Origin: Cryptomeria japonica
Taxonomy: Eukaryota; Streptophyta; Pinopsida; Cupressales; Cupressaceae
Length of the DNA stretch: 64,000 nucleotides
NCBI RefSeq assembly: GCF_030272615.1
Contig: NC_081409.1
Coordinates: 872,952,626 to 873,016,625, forward strand
Direction: 5' to 3'
The first letter of the stretch is position 1. Each line of letters begins with the position of its first letter. Both the position numbers and the translations under genes were made by a program. This document shows, one piece after another, positions 1 through 10,350 of the stretch. The notes under the pieces were generated by a model. The model did not search any database. It was not told the origin of the DNA and saw only the letters and a program-made list of their open reading frames with translations.

Positions 1-1275
1 TATGTGTCCTAGATTTGAAGAAATAGTCTGTCAAATTTGACATTTTTTTGGACTCAGGGCACTTGAGAGATCACCCAATACGGTATGACTCTTGAGGTTC
101 CGGTGCTTTGGGATGCACAATAGGGGAATTCCTAGCGTAAACCTACCCACACAAATGTGCTCATGATGTCATTTTGTGTGCACAACAAACTGAATCAATT
201 CTAGCAAATCTGGCAACTTTGCATTGCATGCAACTAACTGTTTTTGCAACAGGTGAAAAAATGTTACCAATTGAAAATGGCTACGACTTGTCAAAAACCT
301 AGATATTTAATTATATAGGAGCCTCATGCAACCCCACGGGTTCAAACGGATCGACCATATATATTCTGGATTTGAAGAAACAGTCCATCAAATTTTGACA
401 ATTTTTTTGGACTCGGGGCACTTGAGAGATCGCCTTGGTATGGTATGACTCTCGACATTCCAACACTTTGGGATGCATGAAAGGGGCATGCCTAGCGTAA
501 ACCTACCCACATGGGCATGCTCATGATGTCAGTTTGTGCACATGACAAACCAAATCAATTATAGCCAATCTGGCAACTTTGCATTGCATGCAATTGACGG
601 TTTTTGTAGCAGGCAAAAAAATGCTACCAATTGAAAATGGCTCCGACTCGTCAAAAAATGAGATAGGCCATTCTAGAAGAGACTCACGCAAGCCCAAGGG
701 TTCAAACTGATTGACCATATGTGTCCTAGATTTGAAGAAATAATCCATCAAATTTTGACATTTTTTTGGACTCGGGGCACTTGAGAGATCGCACCGGTAC
801 GGTATGACTCTCGGTGTTCCGGCGCTTTGGGATGCATGATAGGGGCATGCGTAGCATAAAACTTACCACCCAGATGTGCTCGTGACATTGGTTTGTGCAC
901 ATGATGAACCGAATCAAGTCTAGTGAATCTTGCAACTTTGCATTGCATGCAATTGACGATTTTTGCAATAGGTGAAAAAATACTACCAATTGAAAATGTC
1001 TCTGACTCGTCAAAAACTGAGATAGGCCATTGTAGAGGAGTGTCATGTGACCCCATTGGTTCAAACAGATCGACCATATGTGTCTTGGATTTGAAGAAAT
1101 GGTCTGTCAAATTTTGACAATGTTTTGGACTTATGGCACTTGAGAGATCGCACCGGTATGGTATGACTCTCGATGTTCTGATGCTTTGGGATGCATGACA
1201 AGGGCATGCCTAGCACAAACCTTCCCACTCAAATGCACTTGCAATGTCACTTTGTGCACACGACAAACAAAATTT
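1..1275. repeat. ~359-bp tandem repeat array, about 3.5 units
   Basis: The phrase GATTTGAAGAAA recurs at 12, 369, 729 and 1088, spacings of 357, 360 and 359 bp. Each unit then runs through a TTTTTTTGGACTC-type tract, ACTTGAGAGATCGC, GGGATGCATGA and TTTGCATTGCATGCAA in the same order. The last unit stops near 1275, where it meets unrelated AT-rich sequence. The first unit begins at the window edge, so the array continues to the left. Small open frames on both strands inside it are periodic copies of the repeat and not genes. Confidence 0.93.
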
Positions 1276-1340
1276 GACCATTGCGAGCGTGAGGGTGCTC
1301 TCGCACCGAACACATATTGTTGTTTAGATTCATATTGTCA

Positions 1341-1597
1341 ATTTTTGTTGTTTATATTCAAATTGTTGATTACATATGCAAATATTCATTTAAATTTATA
1401 AAAGGGAAACCACCAAATACAACGAATACACAATAATGAATTGAATACAAGGAGTTTTGTAGGGTTAATTCAACATTTTAGAAATTTTATCAAATCATAT
1501 TCCATGATTGCAATGTTTTATATCATATATTTTTGTTGTTTGTATTCATATTGTTGATTACATATGTAAACATTCATTTAAATTTATAAAAGGACAA
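1341..1597. repeat. Direct repeat pair, ~65 bp, 188 bp apart
   Basis: ATTTTTGTTGTTT followed by a TATTCA..ATTGTTGATTACATATG..AA.ATTCATTTAAATTTATAAAAGG block occurs at 1341 and again at 1529. The copies differ at a few bases. They flank about 120 bp of AT-rich DNA. This could be a small rearrangement or the remains of a short element; no inverted termini were seen. The 292 bp from 1598 to 1888 hold nothing else recognisable. Confidence 0.7.
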
Positions 1598-1888
1598 CGA
1601 GGTCAAACCAGGCTCGGACTAGGACCGGGCATGAACCAAGACGAAGACCTGAGCATTTTAGGGAAGAACCGGTAACAGGGGAATTTCATAAAACCCAGAA
1701 AGACTGATACCTAAAATGATTGGATCGAATATCGATATTTATATATATCTATAAAAGGCATGTTTGCCAAGTCAATACAAGTATTACAAAAATGTGGCAT
1801 ATGCCATATCCAAATCAATATACAAAAAAATGTAGAATATATCTACATGTATTGGTCATTCTATGACCAAAACTAACACTATATGATC

Positions 1889-4488
1889 CTAAACTTGTGG
1901 TGGATCATCAAAATCAAGCCTCTTTGATGCAATACGCGGCTCTGTAGATGGCTGCAAAACCACAATTCAAAAGCCAAGTTACAATTCTTTTGTAGAAAAT
2001 AGTTCACAATTAACAACATAACTATGCATTTAACTTTAATTCCTTTGCAATTGAAATGTAGATTACCTCATCGACTGATCTAGGAGCTAATGTCTTCGCT
2101 CTCCTCTCCTTGTCACTCTTAGGAGTTTTCTTGAAGACATACTTAAATGGATCCACATTATGGCCATACCGCAAAGGGGTCTATTGTAGATTAAATGTAC
2201 AATTAATAAAATGTACTAACATAAATATATCAAAAACACTTAAAAGCTATAATATAGAGAAAAATGACATACCTATGCCTGAGATGCTTCTCCAATGGAC
2301 TGAGGATGGCTCACCATCGATGTAGAAATTGTTGCTATTACCTATACAAAAAATGTTCAAAGATTAAATACAATTAATATAATAATAAGTATTGAAGGTT
2401 AAAAACAATTAATTTTACATATCAAACAAAAGTGTACCGGATCCTGAGATGCTTCTTCAGTGCACGTAGGAGGGTTCACCATTATTGAAATAGGTATGGA
2501 TATTTCCTATATGAAAAAATTATAAGATTATAATATATCACAAGTTCACATGTACGTGTACATATAATCATGAAATCAAGAAAATAAAGTAGAGATACAT
2601 ACCTCCACCCTCTCTTGATGCACGAGCGAATCAGGTACATTCAACAAATCCACATAGCTCAATGGCCATTGTACGTAAAATAGACAAAAGATACTAATCA
2701 ATCTACAAACCCCAACTAATACTTGATTTCAACATTTTCAAACAATTGCACAACTAAAAATGTGTTCAATTACCTTCTTCCCATGTTTTGACATCTTCGA
2801 GGATTTGTTTTCTTAGGACAAGCCCTAGACATGGAGGGGGTACCCTCAAAAAATAAAATTAACATGAGATATTAGTACAGATAATAAATTAAACATAATT
2901 TTAAAAATCTAGAATGAAATGACTTGCATATTCCATCAAAACAATACATAAAAAGGGTTGTACAAAATATGATACCGTATAGCCTTGTAGGCCAAAATCC
3001 ATCGTTGAGAGTGTGATGTCATCAATCTGGGACATTTCGTCCCCTGTCAACACCTACAAATTCAAAGTGACTATTCTATTTTAACATGTTACAAAATTTA
3101 TACCTCAGGGATTAAAGTTGAAGCTATAGTAACTGGGGGAGGAGTATGGGATACCGCTGCTGCATCCTGAAATGCATATTATTTGTCTCAATTTAAATCG
3201 ATGTATAAATAAAAATTCATTTATGTAATTACATATTTAAAGTGACTAATAAATAAAATGCTATGAATTCAAATCAACACACCTATGTCTCTCACTCATG
3301 GGCAAACACCATGTCCATCAAATCATCTGTCAGTGCGAAATCCTCAGCCGTGTGGGCCTAACATCGACTCCCGCAAATCATGCATAGATGAGATGAGGAT
3401 GCATTTGCACTGACTGCATCATCTATCCCCAAGCATATCCCCGAGCAACTGACACAAATATGCTGGATGGGCTCTTTGTCGCTACCTAATGGCTCATCAT
3501 CCAATACAATAGGGTGTGCTAATGACGTCCCATGGTGGATGATAGCACTAGTCAACGCTATGGCCGCCTGAAGAGTATGTAGCTCCATCAACTCTTTCAT
3601 CTCTATTGGGACAACTTGATGCACCTTCGGTTTGGGTGCTAGGGGGCGACGACTCTTCGCGGGCAATCGCCTACAAGCTCCAGGTCTATCTTGGGTAGAG
3701 CCACCACCTCTACCATGGAACTCTCTCATGTCAAAATAGTTTGGGCACACATTGAGCTCAAACTCACAATATACTTTTCTCAAAATTTATAATGGCACCT
3801 CATAATTATTACAAGGTGGATCATCAAAGACCATCCATCACCTCTGCCAAAAAAGATTCTTCATCTACACATTGGTACACCAATGTATGGGAAAACTCTT
3901 TGCATTAAGAGGTAATGACTGACTAGTTTTGGGATCAACAAAAAAGGCACATATTTGTTGTTTAGTAATATTTTTGTTTTTTACTCCATTGTATGATAGC
4001 CCATCGACATAGAATTGACAACACCTATCCCTAAAGCTTCCCCATTTGGTAATTTGTATGGAAACAACTATGGCATCACTAGCTAATGTTTCTAAGCTAG
4101 TGGCAAGGGATTGATGATGCTCAAGTTTAGAAGTTTTCAATTTAACAATCAGTCTATTGATTTTAGACATGTTTTGTCCTAACTAATAAATTAATTGCTC
4201 CTGTGTTTCGGGTGTGCGATCAAAAGGAGGAATTGGGGGTTGTTCTTGTGTGTTTTCAAGAGGTGCATTTGGTTGTTCTTGTGGGTTTTCAAGAGGTGCA
4301 TTTGGTTGTTCTTGTGGGTTTTTAGGAGGTACATTTGGTTGTTCTTGTTGTGGATTAGAAGAATCTAGTTTTTGAAACAAAAAATGAAAAAACCTATTCA
4401 AAATTAATGAAATTAAATTCAAAATGTAAAAAAAATTGAACAAAGGAAAAAGAAAGACAAAAATAAACAAAAACTAACCTTGATCCAT
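1889..4488 (-). pseudogene. Ten-exon gene of unknown function, eight premature stops
   Basis: Exons (plus coordinates, read right to left): 4479-4488, 3283-4364, 3104-3166, 2976-3053, 2774-2844, 2603-2702, 2438-2506, 2273-2341, 2067-2180, 1889-1951. All nine introns are GT-AG and every junction keeps phase. The total is 1719 nt, 573 codons, ending in TAG. The N-terminus has an 11-residue NPQEQPNAPLE-type repeat, three copies. The large exon later shows CxxC...C...CxxC spacing that could bind zinc, and the last exons are basic. Eight in-frame stops (TAG x5, TGA x2, TAA x1) but no frameshift break the frame. I do not recognise the family. A transposon-encoded accessory gene is possible, since 29-bp tandem repeats lie just upstream. 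The start was chosen because the 10-nt first exon joins exon 2 in phase (G|AT). Confidence 0.72.
2273..2506 (-). repeat. Tandemly duplicated 69-nt exon
   Basis: Exons 2438-2506 and 2273-2341 have identical length and phase and encode related 23-residue segments: I-S-I/T-S-x-M-V-x-x-P and E-A-S-Q align. Both are flanked by matching acceptor (ATAG|G) and GT donor sites. The right-hand exon is open. The left-hand one ends in TAG exactly at its donor. Confidence 0.72.
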
Positions 4489-4645
4489 AGCTTGGAGGAC
4501 AAATCTAGCACCCCGTTTGCAATTTAGGAGAGGAAATGGAAAAAAAGGGAGTAAAAATGCGCTATTCATGAGTAAATGAGACCCAGTTTTTTTTTAAAAA
4601 CTTTTTTTAACAAGCACTGCATACGCGGTTATATTTGGATTATTA

Positions 4646-4749
4646 GTGTGTATACACTCATTTTCCTATGAGTAGTGCGTACACACTCATTTTCCTAGGT
4701 GTAGCGCGTACGTGCTTATTTTCCTAAAAATAGTGTGTACGCGCTACCT
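4646..4749. repeat. 29-bp tandem repeat, ~3.6 copies, GTAC-rich
   Basis: Units begin at 4646, 4675, 4704 and 4733 with G(T/C)G(T/C)GTA(T/C)(A/G)C, and each full unit contains TCATTTTCCTA or TTATTTTCCTA. The block and its right flank are rich in GCGTACG-like palindromes. It lies about 160 bp upstream of the start codon of the minus-strand gene at 4488, so it sits where a promoter element or a transposon subterminal repeat would be. From 4750 to 5106 I see only more GTAC/CGCG-rich and then AT-rich DNA, no gene. Confidence 0.8.
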
Positions 4750-5106
4750 TCGCTAGGCTCGGGAAGAACAAACCTAAGCGCGTATGCGAGAATTTCAAAT
4801 TTTTGAACCACATACGTGCTACTTGTTTTTCCATGCTTTTTTTGGATGGTGTCCACTTTTTTGACCAGCATCTTTGTGCACATACCCACAATTTTACTCA
4901 TCTTCTGTGGTAACGAACCTTCCAGAGAATTCCATGAAAGGTTGAGGTAGAATTATAGGTTTTTGAGGCTGACAATTACTTCACGAGGCATGCTCCCCCA
5001 TAGAGTATAAAATTATGCTCATACTCATGGTAAAGTACAAAGTAGTATTGAAAAAATTTCATCGAAATATTAAAGAGGCAAGAAAACCTAAGCCTGGGGA
5101 CTTAAG

Positions 5107-5662
5107 TGTTGGGATCCAAGAACACTAAGGAGGGGGGGGGTGAATCAGTGTTCTATCGGTATGAACAATTTTTATCCTTTTAAACCATACACACATAAAC
5201 CAATAAACAAATAAACATATAAAAAGAAGAAAATAAACCATCCACATAAATGAACACCATAACACACAAAATTTATACGTGAAAAACCTCAAAGAGGAAA
5301 AACCACGGTGGGATTTGTGACCCACAATATCAGTTCACTGGCCATATGAAAATATATTACATATAATAGGGGTCTGCACATGCAGGAAGGCACACTGCCT
5401 AGAGCATACTACTCATCACTAAAGAGCCTCACTGACTACATGCTTTCTGCTAAAGTAAATTACTGAAAATGAACTCAAGAATGCATCTGCTATGCTGAAT
5501 AGAGTTTCAGTTCTGGCTCTGCTCTGTACCAATTCATAAACCCTAAACTACTACCGGTATCTCTTCTCCTCCAAGAATGCTTTTCAAAGCTATCTATAGA
5601 TCATTGCAGGATATAACATTCACATACAACAAAATGAATCCAATGAGTGTTGATTGCCAACA
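5107..5662 (-). repeat. 3' LTR of truncated family A element
   Basis: 556 bp starting TGTTGGGATCC and ending GCCAACA in plus orientation, so TG...CA termini. It shares the diagnostic GGGGGGTGAATCAGT block near its left end, a conserved GAAAAACC..GGTGGGATTTGTGACCCACAATAT block, and GGGG.CTGCACATGCAGGAAGGC with the LTRs at 54403, 60230 and 62964. It is shorter than those (911-936 bp). Confidence 0.85.
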
Positions 5663-5898
5663 ATCTCCCCCTTTGGCATTGATGGCAACACTCATGTGAA
5701 AAATGGATTCCCTGTCGGTATGCTCCCCCTAAGCAATACATTCCATCTGATATTTGGATATCCTTCCCATGTGATTTTATATGGTATTCTCTGATATTTT
5801 TCACATATATGTATACTCCTCCTTTGACATTAATGCCAAAGACCGATGAAGGAATTGAAATAATTTCATAACAAAAGAATAAATGAATACTATTAGTT

Positions 5899-8800
5899 TC
5901 ACTCGAGCTTAATCATCTTCAAGATTTCTGGATATACCTTTTGCAATAACTGAAGATATGTATCCCAATCAGTTTTGAAAGTATCAGAAATGGATGCTAG
6001 TCCACTTAGTAAGTGGGCATGTGTTTCCTTCTCTTGGACATCTGTCGGTGTGGGTTTAGCTATCATGCCCATGCACTCTCTCTTATGAACACCCAATGAA
6101 TATAATCTAGGACTTACCAGTCCACTAAGACTTCTAGCTATTTGCATGATTTTATCTCTCTCCCTCTCAAAAACAAAAATTTGGTTCTCCAAGGTTAAAA
6201 TTTGTCTATCAACAGATGTGGTCAGTGCAGTCAATCCATCAAAAGAATTAGCAATTTTAGCTATCTTATCATATAACTCTTTTAATCTGCTATCTACATT
6301 AGCAATGAGAATTTTTATGTTACAACACACTCTATAGATATTTGTACATTGTTTTAAAAAACCTCAATAGGAGTAAGTTTGTCCTCAATTTTCTTCTTCT
6401 TTGTTTCTATAATGTGATAAAAAACTATCCTTTTAGCTATTGTGAATTTATCCAAAGCCTGTCGGTCTGCAATTTGCCTCAGAGATTGAAAATTGTTAGA
6501 GATATGCTCTATTAGAGTCTTGAGCTTTCCGGAAGGGCTTTCTCCATCTTCAATCTGACAGTTAGGTATTAATCTGTGCAACACTATGACTAATTGATCA
6601 ATTATTCTTTTATCTATAGTACCTTCCTTCAGTAATTTTTGAGTAACCATCATCATCAATTCAGTCATCAATTCAGTTGGACTCAACTTAGAGATTGATT
6701 TCTTCTCAACTGGAGAAGTGTCAATTGCCAAAACCTTTGCTAGGGAATCAGTTTTAACTGCCAGTATGGACTCAGTTTCCTTTAACTTATCCTCTATAAA
6801 TTCTTTTGCACCGGTGTCTTTGCCACTTGGTGCAGTGTTAGTTACTATCCGTGGAGTATTATCTACAGTATTTATAGTGTCCTATACATTGCCTTTCTAA
6901 AAAATGGTCTGTGCTGGTACAAACTGTACACTCTCCTTAACTGTCAGTTGTGTCTGAATATCCATAGTTACTGTCGATTGTGTCAAAATTGGAGTTGATC
7001 TGCCCAAAATATCATTCCCTTTTGATTTGTCAGGAATGGTGGAAGTTGTTGCCCTTGCAAATTCTTCTTGAGATGTGAGAAAATCTAGGTTTTTCTAAAA
7101 GAATTTGGTCCATCCCTTACTAGTCTCATTTATCACCTCATTTACTCTCCCCATCATAAGGCTTATCTGTTGGTGTTTACTACTGAAAACTGTCCTATTT
7201 GCAGTATCTATGCATCTTTTCATTTCTTCATTATTTACAGCACCACACATTTCCAAAAGTGCTACTTCCTTAATCTCCCTATCCCTCTTGACAACGTCAA
7301 GTCTTCTAGCCTCAATTTTATTATACAAGGATAAAGGTATTTCCTTCAAAATTTTAACTAAGGCTTTCTTATAAATGTCTATATACAAAAAAATAGCCTC
7401 TTCTAATTCATTTTTCTCATTCTCTTCTAAATCTTCATAATACTTTGATACATTTAAATTAATATTCCATCTTTTGTAATTTCATCAGTAAGCTCAGCAT
7501 AGGTCATTGTGGTCTTACCGGTTTCAGTATCATCGCCCTTCTTCTTTTTGCTTGTGGTTGCCGGTTTGATTGGTTTCCTCATTTGCATAGGCTTCGTTGT
7601 TGGTGGTGGAGGTACAGTAGGCTTAGTTGCCTTTCTAACAAGTCTCCTCCTAGGCTCTGCCTTCTTCTGCTCTACCAGTGGTTGTACCACATTCTTCCTT
7701 TGTACCCTTCTGAAAGCCAGAGGTTCATTATCCTCAAAATTAGAATCAAAAGTGATAGGGGAAATGTGAACTTGTGGCTTCTTCATTTCTGTAGTACCAA
7801 CCTCTATCGTTTTAGCTACATGTTTGGATCCTGAACCCAGTTGAGTGTCTATCTTATAAATTACATCTTGTACATATGCATACATCTTTTCTATTTTTCT
7901 CTCTCTTCTCTTCCTGTTAAAAACGGTTTTCACTTCAAGAGCCTTCTCTCCTACTATACCAAAATGCTATGTTTTATCATCTAATGGGGCATCTAACAAC
8001 TTTTTTGCATAGAGTTCAAAAATTCTATCATCCACCTCATATCCAAGCTCTGTCACCCATATTGTCCTTGGTTCAACTATTTCCATAAGAGTTTCATCAG
8101 TTTTTACTATAAAATGGATATCAATGGAATACTTCTCCACAATGTTCTTTGATATTCTCTCCCTTTGCCTCATGTTTTCTTGGAGTGTCTTGAAATACCC
8201 CCAAAGTTTCTCATCTCTGTCGGTACCAAGACCGGTGATTGCTTCCTTGATCTGCATACCTACCGGCATGTCATGAGCCCAATGATTCTTCCCTAGACCA
8301 GGTATCTCATTTAGGAAGTAAATCATTAAACAAACAATCAAATTTCCATATCTAAAAGTGCCTTTCTTGATTCCTGTGATCTTACCAAGGTTCAACATCA
8401 ATTCACTCCTCATCCATTCAAATAAATCATACTTCACATTATTCCTTAGCATCTGATATGCACCATGAATGCACAAACTAGCAACAGAATTCAATCAATT
8501 GGATTGAGTTACCTTGTAACCTATTATCATGCTTGCAAATTTTACATCAGTATTGGTGATTGTGCTTATCGTCAGTGATCTGCTATCAGAAGTTGCACCA
8601 GTGAGTTTCTCAACCTCATTGTTGGAAATTTTCTTACCAGGTTCTTGTCTGACTTTGGCTAAGCCAGTGATTGCTTGAATAGCCTCCTTCATGATCATGT
8701 AAGGCCTATCTAGACAAATAAATTTGTTGTGAACCTTGCTCAGAATGTATCTGATAACCTCATCATTGAATTTTAGTATGTACAGAATACTAGTTAACCC

Positions 8801-9091
8801 TAGATCCTCAATTGCTTTGTATTCTAGTTTGATGGTTCTGGAGTCTCCTAGTATCATGGATTGATACATACTTTTGATTTCTTTTATGCCCAAATCCTCC
8901 AGGGTGCAGTGAATGTATGCCCTCACATCTTCAACATACATTACACCATCAGGAACCCTAGAAGATGCTCCTGCAGAGTCTTCCTTTTTAGCAATCTTGG
9001 GAACCTTCTTAAATACTAGCCTTAACCTATCCTTGGCTTCTACAATGGTGGGATTTGAAATGAAAGTAGGAGATAAAGATCCAGATGCCAT
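5899..9091 (-). pseudogene. Family A ORF B, unknown ~1060-codon protein (copy 1)
   Basis: Starts at an ATG (MASGS) at 9091. The frame runs to about 7454 interrupted only by stops at 8495 and 7967, then continues after a frameshift near 7450 through 6354, and shifts again before the C-terminal block 6330-5899. Blocks conserved with the second copy are YIHC..(L/I)E(D/E)LG, TSATSD-type plus RSL, SMI.GYK, LNS..SLCI..AY, KKGTFR, QISLM.GRV.EV, PNC.I and a late LERE-rich coiled coil ending SPRL. The stop at 8495 replaces an arginine kept in the other copy (CGA to TGA). A lysine/proline-rich linker (7500-7700) divides the globular N-part from the coiled-coil C-part. There is no RT, integrase, protease or zinc motif. 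The central block faintly resembles the layout of 'putative plant transposon protein' domains; this is unverified. Confidence 0.75.
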
Positions 9092-9110
9092 TTCAAAAAA
9101 TACTTGAAAG

Positions 9111-10203
9111 TTAGCGCCAGTACAAGATTGAGTACTTCAAATAACTGCTCAAAATCCTTTCACAATGGGGTATGTGCAGGATCATGGTGTGCCAAAACAG
9201 GGCCTTAAGTGGCAATGAAATTTCAGAAAATCAAAATTATACAACTTGACATGAAAATTTGAATAAGTTGTGAAAATTATTTTTAAAATATGTAAGAAGA
9301 GAATATATAGAAAATTGAATTTAGTTTCTAAGCTACTAGTTGTTTTTTGGAAAAAAAAAATCCTATTTGATGAAAATTTCAAATTTCAATGTAGTGGTAC
9401 TAAAATTTTAGGAAAAAAATAAGAAGTAGGCGTATGTCTGACCACCCTAATCACAATCAAATCTTAATATTTTTTTATAATATTTATAATATAAGTATTA
9501 GACTCATGTCCGGATGTGACACATGTTTTTTTTTAATTTTTTATAAATTAAATAATTATTTATGAATTTTTTACTACAACTTTTTAGAAATTTAGAAACT
9601 CTTACGTCTGACCACCTTAACTTGGTCAAAACCTTATGAAATTTAATTTTTTTTAATTTTTCCCTATAGTAGAGGAAGCATAGGATGTGCCGCATGTTTC
9701 GGTTTCAAAAAATGCTATATCGTTTGAAAGTTATGAGTGTTTTTCAATCAGTATATCAATCAGGACTATTGTCAGAATTCAATTAGAAAATAAATAATAA
9801 TAATTTATTAAAGTAAAAATAAGGCAATCTTTATATTGTTGGAAAGCTGGGAACATCTTTAAAAAACCCTTTTCATTTTATCAAATTTAGTTACAAAAAA
9901 AGTTGTCAGCCACTAGTGTAAAGTCTGGAAAATCAAGGAATACTGAAAAACACGTTTTTTTAGTTGACTTTCCATGCTTGTCACTTCCAAGCCAAATACC
10001 AAAGCATTCTTGAGCTGAAATTTGAAATTTGAAAATTTGACTACAAAAATCGGATATCAGATTTTATCCAATATTCGATTTTAGTACAAAAATTTGTGGT
10101 CCCCAAAAAATTTCCTGTTGCAATCATTTATTTGGTAAACTGCCACATGGCAGAAATCCGATATCCGATTAAATTGGATATTAGATTTTATTAGTCATAT
10201 TTT
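9111..10203. other. AT-rich spacer without recognisable gene
   Basis: Only short-range repetition is visible. TACGTCTGACCACCTTAA / TATGTCTGACCACCCTAA occurs twice (about 9430 and 9604). GATATC.GATT..ATCCAATATTCGATTTTA and GATATCCGATTAAATTGGATATTAGATTTTA form a degenerate inverted/direct set at 10050-10190. No coding frame, LTR end or RNA gene could be supported. Confidence 0.6.
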
Positions 10204-10350
10204 AGAGAGAGAGAGAGAGAGAGAGGAGAGGGAGAGAGAGAGAGAGGAGGAGAGGGAGGGAGAGAGAGAGAGAGAGGGAGGGAGAGAGAGAGAAGGAGAG
10301 GGAGAGAGAGAGGGAGAGAGAGAGAGGAGGGGGAGAGAGAGAGAGAGAGA
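10204..10350. repeat. GA-rich microsatellite
   Basis: Nearly pure (GA)n with GGA and GGGA interruptions for about 147 bp, directly preceding the ~310-bp tandem array. Any predicted peptide here is low-complexity Ser/Leu/Pro on the minus strand and is not a gene. Confidence 0.95.

Larger units (their letters stand above)
5107..9110 (-). mobile_element. Truncated family A LTR element (3' LTR plus ORF B)
   Basis: Read on the minus strand, this holds ORF B (9091 to about 5899), a polypurine tract (5678-5663, complement of ATCTCCCCCTTT) and a 3' LTR (5662-5107). The gag region and 5' LTR present in the copies at 54403-63899 are missing: homology ends near 9110. This copy's ORF B differs at roughly half its residues from the copy at 55673-58708, so it is a separate subfamily and not a recent duplicate. 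Confidence 0.82.

Noticed and set aside
3358-3783. A stand-alone 141-residue zinc-finger protein
   Set aside because: It is part of the 1082-nt second exon of the ten-exon pseudogene; the start and end of the open stretch are premature stops.
7105-7374. Plus-strand hydrophobic frames opposite ORF B (also 7509-7834, 56856-57137)
   Set aside because: Antisense shadows of the charged, Lys/Glu-rich ORF B; no conserved residues independent of the sense strand.
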